This document shows positions 52,293 through 63,900 of a stretch of 64,000 bases of DNA, piece by piece. The stretch spans positions 5,120,120-5,184,119 of the forward strand of contig NC_087389.1 in assembly GCF_963675165.1 (NCBI RefSeq). Reading direction: 5' to 3'. Numbering within the stretch: position 1 is the stretch's first letter; each line of letters begins with the position of its first letter. Below the pieces are notes generated by a model. It ran no database searches. It saw only the letters and a list, made by a program, of their open reading frames with translations, and was not told where the DNA came from. Origin of the DNA: Halichondria panicea. Taxonomy: Eukaryota > Porifera > Demospongiae > Suberitida > Halichondriidae. The position numbers were made by a program, and so were the translations under genes.

Positions 52293-55200
52293 ATGAAAGC
52301 ATTGCTATCCATTCTCTGCCTCTTCTCTTTGTATCGTTTGGTCATGCTAAGCGACTACGATCATGTTATTCACGTCGACCCGAACAATCCGAGCAGTACT
52401 AACAACAGCACCTGCTATGATTCCGAGCAAGTTCCATGTGCTGACATAAACTTTGCACTGGCTTTTTCTGACCGACAGAATTCAACCATTTATATTCTCG
52501 GCTCTAATGCTACACATAAATTGGCTTACAATGCAACTACTACAATGTTCACAGAAGGTTCACAAATAGCCTTTGTTGGAGACAATGGTACCGCTACAGT
52601 AGAGTGCATGGAAGGTGCTGGACTGGCATTTATTAACTCTACCAATATTAACATTACTAGAGTGAGCTTTCTTTATTGTGGAGCATGGAGACCAAGTACT
52701 AGCTTAAATTTTACATCAAACACTTCGCAATTGCTTTCGATTCGAGTTGGCCTGTACTTTTACAATTGTCGCAATGTTAATATGTCTCACATGAGTGTCT
52801 CGAATAGTATCGATGCAGTAGGTGTGGTCATGTACAGTGTCGCGGGTGAGAATTACATCAGCTACTCTCACTTTGATAACAACGGAATTAGAGAGAGCAA
52901 TATAAACGAGTCTGGTGGTGGAGGGTTCGCTGTGGAGTTCAACTATTGTAAGCCGGGTGACGACAAATGTGGAGAGAACAAAACACAAACTGAAAACAAT
53001 AGTGAAGCTGTGTACACTTTTGAGAACTGTTTGTTCATCAACAATCGTGCAATAGATCAATCTGGCCAAAAGAGAGCAGGTGTTTCAATTTTACCCAACA
53101 ACAAAACTCACTCCTCTCTCGGTCGTGGTGGGGGACTTTCCCTGTATTTCAAAGGAGAAGCTGGGGCCAATAACTTTATGATCAAAAACTGTGTTTTCCA
53201 CGGTAACAATGCCAACTGGGGAGGTGGGCTGTGTGTGCAATATGCCGATCATTCCATCCAGAACATAATAAACGTAACCAACACTACCTTCAAAGCTAAC
53301 CACTGTTTTTCCTATCACCGTCGGAGTGGAGAGACAGGGGGTGGGGCTTTAGTGTCCTCCCCCGTGCACTACCCTGCCAAGAGAGATTTTCTCGAAAGAA
53401 ACGAGATCTTTTTCATTGATTGTGTATTCACTGATAACCGTGCAGTCACAGGGGGTGCTCTAGCGTTTGTGTACACTCTGCAGCGTCAGTCGCATTATAA
53501 TCAGTTATTCCAAGCAAACATTTTGAATTCCATGTTTAAAATGAACTCTGCTAGGCTAGGCTCTGCAATATCCGTTGACCACGAATATTTCTACCACCAA
53601 GGACAAGAAGGACACATTATAATCACTGATTGTACGTTTGACAGTAACAAGATTGTCTACACAGATCCAGAAAACCTTTATAGTATTGGAATTGGAGCAG
53701 TATATATTTCTGAAGTACCTGCTACTTTTCAAGGAAGCGTCGAGTTTTTGAACAATGATGCCAGTGCTTTGGCACTAGTTGGAACAAGAATAAGTTTTGT
53801 GGAGAACTCAACCACCAATTTCACAGCGAACAGTGGTTCTAATGGTGGTGCTATTGCTTTATTGGGCGTATCGAGTATGTTGATTGGTGCTAATGCATAT
53901 ATGCATTTCGAGAACAATGTAGCAAGTCGATTTGGAGGAGCCATTTACAACAGCTACACGGGTAAAGAGGATTTTCGATCATCCGTGAAATGTTTCATAC
54001 AGTACGACTATCCATTTTCGGATCCTAAATCTTGGAATGCACAGTTTGTGTTTAAGAACAATTCGGCCGGGAAATTAGGCAATTCAATTTACTCAACCAC
54101 AATCCTCCCTTGTTCCTGGACTAAAGACTTTCAAGTGCAGCCGGAAATAGCTCAGAGCATTTTCTGCTGGAACGAATCTATCTGGAGGTACGAAGGGAGC
54201 AACTGTACTTCACAGATATACACAGCTGCTCGTAAATTTACAAACGTAACTACCGTCAAAGTTTATCCTGGCTATCCGTTCCAGTTGGATATCAACGCCA
54301 TAGACGATTTAAATCATGATGTCACTATTGATACTATCTATACGGCTCTTGTTAAGAATGGCACAGCTGCCATAGACCCCCAGTCTGCGTACGTTGCCGA
54401 CGGTTCCCTGGGTATCACCGGACAAGGAGGACAGAATGTTACACTCCAATTAGAGGTTGCCGGCAATAGAGATTGGCGTATAGAAATTGAACTGGTTATT
54501 GAGAGATGTCCTATAGGATACATAGAACAGATGCCCCTTATCGATGTACCATCCAACCAAACTGACATGCTCAAAGAGACTACATGCGAATGTATTGGCA
54601 GAACAGAATTGAACACGTTTAGAGGGAACCTGATTTGCAATAAAGCGGATATGACATCGAAAATTCGAAATGGTTTTTGGATTGGATATGTAAAAAACGT
54701 ACCGGAACTTCCAAACGACACGTTATATATGGGTAGGTTAATACTGAAGAACATTTCAGAGAGTATTTTAACTCTCAAGGATTCACATTTCTCCAACGAT
54801 ACGCAATGCTCTTATGCTAATCGTACGGGTACGCTGTGTGGTGAGTGTTTAGAGGGTTATTCGGTCGCAGTGAACTCTTACACCTACAATTGTATCCCGT
54901 GTATTCATGGCAATAACGACACGAATCTTGCCAAGAATGCCGTAATATACATTGCATTGACCTACGTGCCTTACTTGATTCTGTTCCTACTAATAATCTT
55001 CCTTAATATCAATTTAATGAGTGGATACTTATCTGGCTTCATCCTCTACGCCCAGCTGATCGGCTCGGGTGTACTAGAGCTAACAATCGATCGCCTTCCT
55101 AGCCAAGAATATGCTTACTACCTTCAGAAAATTTATCGGATGTCGTATGGTGTTTTCAATCTTAATTCTTTCTCCGGGATATTGCCTCCGTTTTGTATTA

Positions 55201-56462
55201 GCGAAAATTCTAATACCCTAGGAGTGATTAGCCTTGACTACCTTGTCGCTATTTTCCCACTAGTACTGATAATCGTTATTTGGGTGGTCGTAAGTTTAGT
55301 GGGCAGGTGCAACTTGGGAAGGGAAAGAAATCGAGCTCTACACACTCTTGTAGGAAATAGCGAAACAAGTACCAGTCAAAAAATTGGAGAATCAGTGAAG
55401 AAAATTGTCTCTCACAATTTTATTAACGCTTTTGTTGGATTCATATATCTATCTTACACCAAGATGAGCCTTGCCGCCACTCTCACCTTGACAACGGTTG
55501 GAATATTCGATAAAAACGGAACCTACGTGACCTCTCCACGTCTGATGTACTACGCTGGGCAGTACTACTTTGGACAACAGGAATATATTCTTCCGTATGG
55601 TCTAATAGCAATTATTGTGTACATGTTCGTCATTGTGCTGCCATTTGTTCTGTTAGGTGGTCTAGATTTCGCCAATTGGCTCACTGGTCTGGAAAAGTGT
55701 GTTTTACTGAGAAAATTATGGCCCAGCCTGAAAATAAATTCTTTCTTAGATGCGATGCGTGATTGTTACCGACCCAATCGACAGTATTTTGCTGGAATGT
55801 ACTTTCTCTTTCGACTTGTAATGCTAATAATTTTTGCCTTCTCCTCCAATCTACTCACTCAAGTCCTGTGTCAGCTGCTGTTCATTATCTTCATGATTAT
55901 CGTGGTTGCAATAATGCTACCTTACAAAAATATGCTTCACAATTTTATCGATATTCTACTCTTCCTCAACATGGCAGCAATTACCCTCATTTCAATCTAT
56001 CTCTACTCCGCTCCCTCTGAAAATGGCAGCACCGACCCCATAGAAATCCACATTTTCGGTGTCATTTTAATATGGTTGCCAATGGTATATCTATTCATCT
56101 ATCTCTGCTTATTTTGTGTACAAAAAACAAGAAGGTATAAAAATGCCACGGAGAAGTTTCTGGCCCATCGTGCAGTTCTGTTCTTGTACGAACATTTCTC
56201 GAATTTGGAGCTTTACAGAGAGATACAACAACGAAGTAGGGTTCGTACCATCACCAACGCTAGGGGCAACAACGGAGTGTACGGAGATCTAGCTGATAAT
56301 GGGGAAGTGCTGACTGAGTCGATGATACTGTTAAATCGAGCAGAGGAGGTTAATACATACCGACCGAAAGTGACCAAGTCTACTGTGTTTGAGGTACAAG
56401 GCGCAAGTGGTGTGGCTGACGTTCAGTGTCGGTATGGGACCAACGAGACCAACGATATGTAA
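52293..56462 (+). CDS. Beta-helix multi-pass membrane protein, gene 6
   Basis: 1389 residues from the ATG at 52293 (MKALLSILCLFSLYRLV). The frame is open further upstream, but those residues are leader sequence that is not conserved in frame in gene 7. It is nearly identical to gene 5 over the whole length; visible differences are point changes and a 6-base deletion (SHFSNDTQ against SHFSESNDTQ). The same order holds: beta-helix; YPGYPFQLDI; CPIGY; CECIG; NRTGTLCGECLEGYS; nine membrane segments with DAMRDCYRPNRQYFAGMYFLFR; tail with ESMILLNRAEE and an end rich in Thr/Asn. It is part of a tandem segmental duplication with genes 5 and 7. An intact frame and mostly conservative differences suggest a working gene. 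Confidence 0.9.
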   Translation: MKALLSILCLFSLYRLVMLSDYDHVIHVDPNNPSSTNNSTCYDSEQVPCADINFALAFSDRQNSTIYILGSNATHKLAYNATTTMFTEGSQIAFVGDNGTATVECMEGAGLAFINSTNINITRVSFLYCGAWRPSTSLNFTSNTSQLLSIRVGLYFYNCRNVNMSHMSVSNSIDAVGVVMYSVAGENYISYSHFDNNGIRESNINESGGGGFAVEFNYCKPGDDKCGENKTQTENNSEAVYTFENCLFINNRAIDQSGQKRAGVSILPNNKTHSSLGRGGGLSLYFKGEAGANNFMIKNCVFHGNNANWGGGLCVQYADHSIQNIINVTNTTFKANHCFSYHRRSGETGGGALVSSPVHYPAKRDFLERNEIFFIDCVFTDNRAVTGGALAFVYTLQRQSHYNQLFQANILNSMFKMNSARLGSAISVDHEYFYHQGQEGHIIITDCTFDSNKIVYTDPENLYSIGIGAVYISEVPATFQGSVEFLNNDASALALVGTRISFVENSTTNFTANSGSNGGAIALLGVSSMLIGANAYMHFENNVASRFGGAIYNSYTGKEDFRSSVKCFIQYDYPFSDPKSWNAQFVFKNNSAGKLGNSIYSTTILPCSWTKDFQVQPEIAQSIFCWNESIWRYEGSNCTSQIYTAARKFTNVTTVKVYPGYPFQLDINAIDDLNHDVTIDTIYTALVKNGTAAIDPQSAYVADGSLGITGQGGQNVTLQLEVAGNRDWRIEIELVIERCPIGYIEQMPLIDVPSNQTDMLKETTCECIGRTELNTFRGNLICNKADMTSKIRNGFWIGYVKNVPELPNDTLYMGRLILKNISESILTLKDSHFSNDTQCSYANRTGTLCGECLEGYSVAVNSYTYNCIPCIHGNNDTNLAKNAVIYIALTYVPYLILFLLIIFLNINLMSGYLSGFILYAQLIGSGVLELTIDRLPSQEYAYYLQKIYRMSYGVFNLNSFSGILPPFCISENSNTLGVISLDYLVAIFPLVLIIVIWVVVSLVGRCNLGRERNRALHTLVGNSETSTSQKIGESVKKIVSHNFINAFVGFIYLSYTKMSLAATLTLTTVGIFDKNGTYVTSPRLMYYAGQYYFGQQEYILPYGLIAIIVYMFVIVLPFVLLGGLDFANWLTGLEKCVLLRKLWPSLKINSFLDAMRDCYRPNRQYFAGMYFLFRLVMLIIFAFSSNLLTQVLCQLLFIIFMIIVVAIMLPYKNMLHNFIDILLFLNMAAITLISIYLYSAPSENGSTDPIEIHIFGVILIWLPMVYLFIYLCLFCVQKTRRYKNATEKFLAHRAVLFLYEHFSNLELYREIQQRSRVRTITNARGNNGVYGDLADNGEVLTESMILLNRAEEVNTYRPKVTKSTVFEVQGASGVADVQCRYGTNETNDM

Positions 56463-56805
56463 CCTAGTAACGTGTTGTGTATGGCTAAGCTATGGACACA
56501 AAGTTATATATAGTATATTGATTAATGATTGCTGCTGTTTATATGATTACAATAATTTTTCTCAACGTATTGCAATGCTCTTATAATTAAAAATGTATAC
56601 ATGTACAGTAATTATGATTTTGTATCGTTTATTATTTGTATATACAACGATTACAATTATGTGCCGCTAATAATAATTATAAACACATGTTTATTGACAA
56701 GAAAATTGAATTGAACGTGTTGAAGTCATATATATACAAATAGATCGAGATGAAGTTTATAACAGCAAAATTATGTTTTATAGTCGAATATATAATCAGT
56801 GTGCA

Positions 56806-57190
56806 GATAGCTCAGCCCACTCTGCTTCTGCTCTTCGAAGCACATAATTATAGCACCAGTACCACTACTAGCGCTAGCGGTAGTGTCCGAGGAATTGCTT
56901 TGTAAATATTTGATTATTGTATATTTACCAGTGGATTATAGGATCACTTAATTAATACACAAAAATAACTATAGTCTATGACTAAAGTGCTATGAACACT
57001 ACTAGCGTAGAATATTATACCTCATAATTACTATCAGTAGCTGCACAGCGACATGCATAAATATGCGCTTTCCGACACACCTGATTTATTTATTTAGTTT
57101 TGCTCAGATCTATATAATATTAAACTCACCATCCATGGAGCTTAAATCCTTACAATTTCAATGGCTCTCCAACCTTTCATTGATCCTTGA
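56806..57190 (-). pseudogene. Remnant ends of a minus-subfamily gene, unit 2 copy
   Basis: Same collapsed structure as 44040-44420: 3' block, 5' coding end with changed start codon, acceptor, intron, CCATGGAGCTTAA donor region and promoter block. Its presence in both units shows the collapse happened before the segmental duplication. Confidence 0.75.
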
Positions 57191-59061
57191 GCAGCTGTAC
57201 TATAATGTACTGCAGGGCTGTAAGAACCAGGGGGGCTGGGGGGCAACTGCCCCCCTGTTTGCAGACAGTAAAATGGGGTGGGGCTTCTCTGCAGAGTCAG
57301 CAGATCACAGTCCTGATATTTTAGTGCCTTTTAATCTAGTTAAATGCATGTGGTTTGTTGCAACAACACTGTACAGTAACTAATGTAAGTTGATCCACAT
57401 GCAGCTGAAATTTATATAGCTAGAGCTCACTATGGCACAAGGAGTATATATTCATTCTTTTTTCTCTTCAGTATACCTCAGCCTGCTCACGATGAAGAAG
57501 GTAGGCAAACTTATTTCTTACGAAGCTCGCCCAGCGTCTATTCTTACTTTATATACACAAGTCGCTATAACTGATTCGCTTGACTTTGAAGCAGTTGCTC
57601 GTGACTTTGCTTCCACTAACACACGTTAAATAAACTATTTTGCTATAGCTCACATGCAGATTATGTAAAAAGTTCGCCTCCGACGAGATGGGAGGGGAAA
57701 GTTCCCCCTCCCGTACCCACCCCCTGTGTCGCAAGGAGAGGGTCCATTTCTTTTTCTGCCCCCCTACCTAAAAATCTTCCTAGGGCCCTGTATGTATAGC
57801 ATGCAGTGCAGTCTACACAACACACTACCATCGACTTGTTGTCATAGGCGTGGGCTCCCCCCCAGGCCCTAAAACGCTATCGATTTTGGGACCCCCACAG
57901 CCTATTTCACTAGCGCCGCTTCAGCGCTTCCCTTCCTCCACTCGCATGCGCATGCGCACCGAGGCATAATAATATTCATAATCATAATTATCCTTAATGT
58001 GGTTACAGCCAAGTTACACAGAATATTGCTAAAAGGACTGTAACAACCCTCTGCACTATCTATGCCTCTACTATACAGATACATCTGATATAAGGTTAGT
58101 AGTTTTGTTGCATTTATTGCTGACTGCTAGCTGAGCTGCTTGTCTATAAAGTCTTTAATACAAGATATGAAGCCAATTTATGCAGAAATTATGTAGATTC
58201 TAGTGCTGAGTTGAAGTGTTTTATTGATAAGGTATTAAGCATGGACTGTGTTATTGCTGTGGGTCGTAAGAAGATGGGGGGGGGGCAGAAAATATAAATG
58301 TCACTGGGAAAAGTGGCGGGGTCCAGGAGGGGGATTTTCGCCCGCCTCGCCAGAGGCGCATTTTTAATGTTCTCAGAGATTTTAAAAACAGGTGAAAGGT
58401 TCATAAAATCTTCATGGTTATAAATGAAATAATCTACATAATTATTAGTCTGAAAACCAGGGGGGGCTCTGCCCCTGCTTCTTACGGTCATAACAGATGC
58501 ATGTGCATGGAGGTAGAATCATACTAGATATCAGTACAAGCGTTCAAGTTATGCAAAATGTTGGGTCAACCTTAAACAAATTGCAACACAAGCTTTCTCC
58601 TATACGTTTGCCTGTATACTATAATCATTGTTCAATTTCGTGAGTTTCCCAAAATTCAAAGTCATGTGTCCCGCATTTTCAAAGTTAGTACAATGGGGTG
58701 CAGTGTGGTGGCTTCTCTGGGGTACTCCCATTACTATAGAGAGACTGGCCTCAAGAATACTGTCTCTAATGATGATGTTTGGGACTCACTTGATTGTGAA
58801 GACACTACGTATGTTAGTGGCTGCACTATATATAACAATTATGTATTTCCCCAGAAGAGGTTAGACACAATCACGTGCACCACCTTTTTGCTGAGCTGGC
58901 ACAGCAATGGACAATGATTTTCTATGTAAATTTCAGACTGAAGTAATCTGGTTACTTCGACTATAAAGTTTCCATTAACCAACCCGATCCCGGCGTTTTA
59001 TCAGTGCTTACAGTGCTTACTAGATTCTTGCCAGCCAGGCAGTTATATATACCGTGCAACT
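57191..59061. other. Spacer of duplication unit 2 (after gene 6)
   Basis: This aligns with the spacer after gene 5 without the Mutator-like element (empty site 57372-57379), without the 853-bp insert and without the hAT-like element. No gene recognised. GC-rich hAT-like debris at about 57670-57790 and 58261-58491. Confidence 0.6.
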
Positions 59062-59070
59062 GATACATGC

Positions 59071-60384
59071 TAGCCTCGACCCCAGGCCGATCCGTCTCCA
59101 ATTGAACGCCGCTTGGTCACCTCCTTGGCCTGGTATTGATTGTATCTGGGCGTGACCGGAAACTGGTAAGTATTAAGAGGAATGCTATGTACTGTAAAAT
59201 CTTCAGTTCATCACAGTTGGCTAAAAATACAGTGATATAATGACACTAAAAATTAATACTGTTATCTGTAGAGTGTACTGCACAGCAGTACTGCGTCCAA
59301 AATAAATGCAAATATTTAGAAGCGAAGATCTCAAACAAGAGCTTCCAGAAAGTACTGCGTTGGATATGCCTGCTAAGCCTTCAGGTGGCATAACAAAGAT
59401 TGTGTGTTCACAGTGCATCAAGAGACAGTAGAATCCTGACGTCACAGGTCAGGATAGCAACCAGAAGTGTTGAAAGAGCCATTCCACGTCAGTAGTTTTA
59501 GTGCAGGTAGTAGTTCTATAAGATCGGCCCCTTGGGAAGGACACGAGTGGCACTGGGGCATCCTCTTTCAATGAGTTTGCACCCATCAGCTAGGAGGAGT
59601 ACGACGGGGGTTGGAGGGGAAAGGTTCCATTTTGCTCCTGTATACAAATTAGTATGAACTTAATTTCATCATTCCACTATCATTTTGTAACTCACAGTGA
59701 TGGTCCACACAAATTAAACTAGCCTCGATCCCACGCCGCACTTCCTTGAAGGCCGGTGAAGGAGGCTAACACAACACCAGTGCCAGTGCCGTAATGTCAT
59801 ATCTTGATCCAGATACCAAAGATTGGGCTATAGGCTATAGTGTACAATTTCCAATGATAAAAGGGTATTATTGATTTATATCGCTCACCTTGACAATACA
59901 TCCCGGGCCCAGCCACTTGTGGACACCCCTGAGCATAGTATACAAGAGATCGATGGCCAGAGTCTGAGGATAGACTCTACCAAGTGTATCTGGCAATCAA
60001 TGGTATAATCAAGCGCTTGTTAAATTGTGTAGTCAATCAAAGGTAGCCAACTGATAGCAGAAACTTGAGAACCTAGGTCTGTTCTTTCAAAAGAGTGATG
60101 CTCGTTCTTACAAGACAAGCCACACTCTAGCTAAGCCTATATCTCTAAACTTGCAAAGAATAGACCTATGACACCGAGTTCTTTGTGATTTAACGACGTA
60201 AGTATGCTTACATACACTATTAGTGTTTCTATTCGCTCCACCTTGCTCAGGTATTCGCTCGTTTTGAGCGAATACCTGAGCAACCACAGCTCATGCCCAG
60301 ATACACGCCCAGATACAATCAATACCAGGCCGAGGAGGCGACCTAGCGTTCAATTGGAGACGGATCGGCCTGGGGTCGAGGCTA
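59071..60384. mobile_element. TAGCCTCG-type transposon with 9-bp target duplication
   Basis: 1314 bp. The ends are TAGCCTCGACCCCAGGCCGA and its inverse; the inverted repeats extend about 80 bp with a few mismatches. The duplication GATACATGC stands at 59062-59070 and 60385-60393, and the single-copy empty site is at 51782-51790 in unit 1. Same family as 12323-13438. Interior without a transposase; it holds another short fold-back at 59724-59769 and a perfect hairpin at 60243-60283. Confidence 0.9.
60243..60283. repeat. Perfect 18-bp stem hairpin
   Basis: TTGCTCAGGTATTCGCTC, a 5-base loop GTTTT, and the exact inverse GAGCGAATACCTGAGCAA. It lies subterminally in the transposon, close to the right inverted repeat. 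Confidence 0.9.
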
Positions 60385-60393
60385 GATACATGC

Positions 60394-60909
60394 ATGCATA
60401 ACAGCCAGCACTGCTGAACTACCCTATATATACTGTATAGCGGCTAATTTTCATGGTGTAAAAAATTCGTTATTTTCGTGGGCAAGCTGACCTCCACAAA
60501 ATTTTAACGTAGGCGTGGCTTACTGAAACGTATGAATGCAGTGCAGGCAACAAAACTAAACGAAATTTCTACTCACCGAAAATCACTGTTTTCGAGTTAA
60601 ACGAATTTTTTACCCCACAAAAATTACTATTATATTAATATAGTAGTCTTACTAGTCTAGCTAATTAGTTGGTCCAGCCAGACAAACAGACACACAGCTA
60701 GTCAACATCCTCTGGTGTTTCTCCATGCATGCATGCAGCTGTAAGCAGATCATGAGAGCATTTCCATAAAGTTGGTGTTGAAGTATTGTGGGGTGCGTGT
60801 ATAGGGGTAGCATGCTGTCTCTAGACACTATGTTATAGTGGCGGCACTATAATGGCTTTGTATAACAATAAGTGTTTCTCCATGCATGCATGCAGCTGTT
60901 AAGCAGATC
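60394..60909. promoter_or_regulatory. Upstream and leader region of gene 7
   Basis: This contains the degraded MITE copy (60428-60640), a truncated copy of the start region (about 60720-60770, ATCATGAGAGCATTTCC) and the working leader with the CATGCATGC tract. In this copy AGCTGTTAAGCAG puts a stop in the frame that is open in genes 5 and 6, showing the leader is not translated with the protein. Confidence 0.5.
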
Positions 60910-63900
60910 ATGAAAGCATTGCTATCCATTCTCTGCCTCTTCTCTTTGTATCGTTTGGTCATGCTAAGCGACTACGATCATGTTATTCACGTCGACCCGA
61001 ACAATCCGAGCAGTACTAACAACAGCACCTGCTATGATTCCGAGCAAGTTCCATGTGCTGACATAAACTTTGCACTGGCTTTTTCTGACCGACAGAATTC
61101 AACCATTTATATTCTCAGCTCTAATGCTACACATAAATTGGCTTACAATGCAACTACTACAATGTTCACAGAAGGTTCACAAATAGCCTTTGTTGGAGAC
61201 AATGGTACCGCTACAGTAGAGTGCATGGAAGGTGCTGGACTGGCATTTATTAACTCTACCAATATTAACATTACTAGAGTGAGCTTTCTTTATTGTGGAG
61301 CATGGAGACCTAGTACTAGCTTAAATTTTACATCGAGCACTTTGCAATTGATTTCGATTCGAGTTGGCCTGTACTTTTACAATTGTCGCAATGTTAATAT
61401 GTCTCACATGAGTGTCTCAAACAGTACCAATGCAGTGGGTGTGGTCATGTACAGTGTGGCGGGCGAGAATTACATCGGCTACTCATATTTTGATAACAAC
61501 GGAATTAGAGAGAGCGATAAAAACGAGTCTGGAGGTGGAGGGTTCGCTGTGGAGTTCAACTATTGTAAGCCGGGAGACGATACATGTGGAGAGAACAATA
61601 CACAAACTGAGAACTTCCAAAATGCTTCGTACATTTTTGAGAACTGTACGTTCACTTACAATCGTGCAATAGATCAATCTGGCCAAAACAGTAGAGCAGG
61701 TGTTTCAATTTTACCCAACAACAAAACTCACTCCTCTCTCGGTCGTGGTGGGGGACTTTCCCTGTACTTCAAAGGAGAAGCTGAGGCCAATAACTTTATG
61801 ATCAAAAACTGTGTTTTCCACGGTAACAATGCCAACTGGGGTGGTGGGCTGTGTGTGCAATATGCCGATCATTCCATCCAGAACATAATAAACGTAACCA
61901 ACACTAAATTCGAAGCTAACCACTGTTTTTCCGATCACCGTCAGAGTGGAGAGACAGGGGGTGGGGCTTTAGTGTCCTCCCCCGTGCACTACGATGCCAA
62001 GAGGGATATTCTCGAAAGAAACGAGATCTTTTTCATTGATTGTGTATTCACTGATAACCGTGCAGTCACAGGGGGTGCTCTAGCGTTTGTGTACACTCTG
62101 CAGCGTCAGTCGCATTATAATCAGTTATTTCAAGCAAACATTTTGAATTCCATGTTTAAAATGAACTCTGCTAGGCTAGGCTCTGCAATATCCGTTGACC
62201 ACGAATATTTTTACCACCAAGGACAAGAAGGACACATTATAATCACTGATTGTACGTTTGACAGTAACAAGATTGTCTACACAGAACCAGAAAAGGCTTA
62301 TAGTATTGGAATTGGAGCAGTATATATTTCTGAAGTTCCCGCTACTTTTCAAGGAAGTATCGAGTTTTTGAACAATGATGCCAGTGCTTTGGCACTAGTT
62401 GGAACAAGAATAAGTTTTGCAGAGAACTCAACCACCAATTTCACAGCGAACAGTGGTTCTAATGGTGGTGCTATTGCTTTATTGGGCGTATCGAGTATGT
62501 TGATTGGTGCTAATGCATACATGCATTTCGAGAACAATTTAGCGAGTCGATTTGGAGGAGCTATTTACAACAGCTACACGGGTAAAGAGGATTTTCGATC
62601 ATCCGTGAAATGTTTCATACAGTACGACTATCCATTTTCGGATCCTAAATCTTGGAATGCACAGTTTGTGTTTAAGAACAATTCGGCCGGGAAATTAGGC
62701 AATTCAATTTACTCGACCACAATCCTCCCTTGTTCTTGGACTGAAGACTTTCAAGTGCAGCCGGAAATAGCTCAGAGCATTTTCTGCTGGAACGAATCTA
62801 TCTGGAGGTACGAAGGGAGCAACTGTACTTCGCAGATATATACAGCTGCTCGTAAATTTACAAACGTAACTACCGTCAAAGTTTATCCTGGCTATCCGTT
62901 CCAGTTGGATATCAACGCCATAGACGATTTAAATCATGATGTCACTATTGATACTATCTATACGGCTCTTGTTAAGAATGGCACAGCTGCCATAGACCCC
63001 CAGTATGCGTACGTTGCCGACGGTTTCTTGGGTATCACCGGACAAGGAGGACAGAATGTTACACTCCAATTAGAGGTTGCCGGCAATAGAGATTGGCGTA
63101 TAGAAATTGAACTGGTTATGGAGAAATGTCCTATAGGGTACACAGAACGGAGCGCCATTGTCAGTATATCATCCAACCAAACCAATCATGACATGCTCAG
63201 AGACAATACATGCGAATGTATTGGCGGAACAGAATTGAACACGTTTAGAGGGAACCTGATTTGCAATAAAGCGAATATGACATCGAAAATTCGAAATGGT
63301 TTTTGGATTGGATATATAAAAAACGTATCGGGACTTTCAAGCGACACGTTATATATGGGTAGGTTAATACTGAAGAACATTTCAGAGAGTATTTTAACCC
63401 TCAATAATTCACATTTCTCCAACGATGCGCAATGCTCTTACGCTAATCGTACGGGTACGCTGTGTGGTGAGTGTTTAAAGGGTTATTCCGTTGCAGTGAA
63501 CTCTTACTCCTATGATTGTATCCCGTGTATTCATGGCAATAACGACACGAATCTTGCCAAGAATGCCGTAATATACATTGCACTGACCTACGTGCCTTAC
63601 TTGATTCTGTTCCTGCTAATAATCTTCCTTAATATCAATTTAATGAGTGGATACTTATCTGGCTTCATCCTCTACGCCCAGCTGATCGGCTCGGGTGTAC
63701 TAGAGCTAACAATCGATCGCCTTCCTAGCCAAGAATATGCTTACTACCTTCAGAAAGTGTATCGGATGTCGTATGGTGTTTTCAATCTTAATTCTTTCTC
63801 CGGGATATTGCCTCCGTTTTGTATTAGCGAAAATTCTAATACCCTAGGAGTGATTAGCCTAGACTATTCTAATACCCTAGGAGTGATTAGCCTTGACTAC

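Noticed and set aside
58628..58917. Two 78-83 residue frames before gene 7
   Set aside because: They cover an old copy of the leader region; the counterpart before gene 6 (about 51380-51600) is not open in the same frame.
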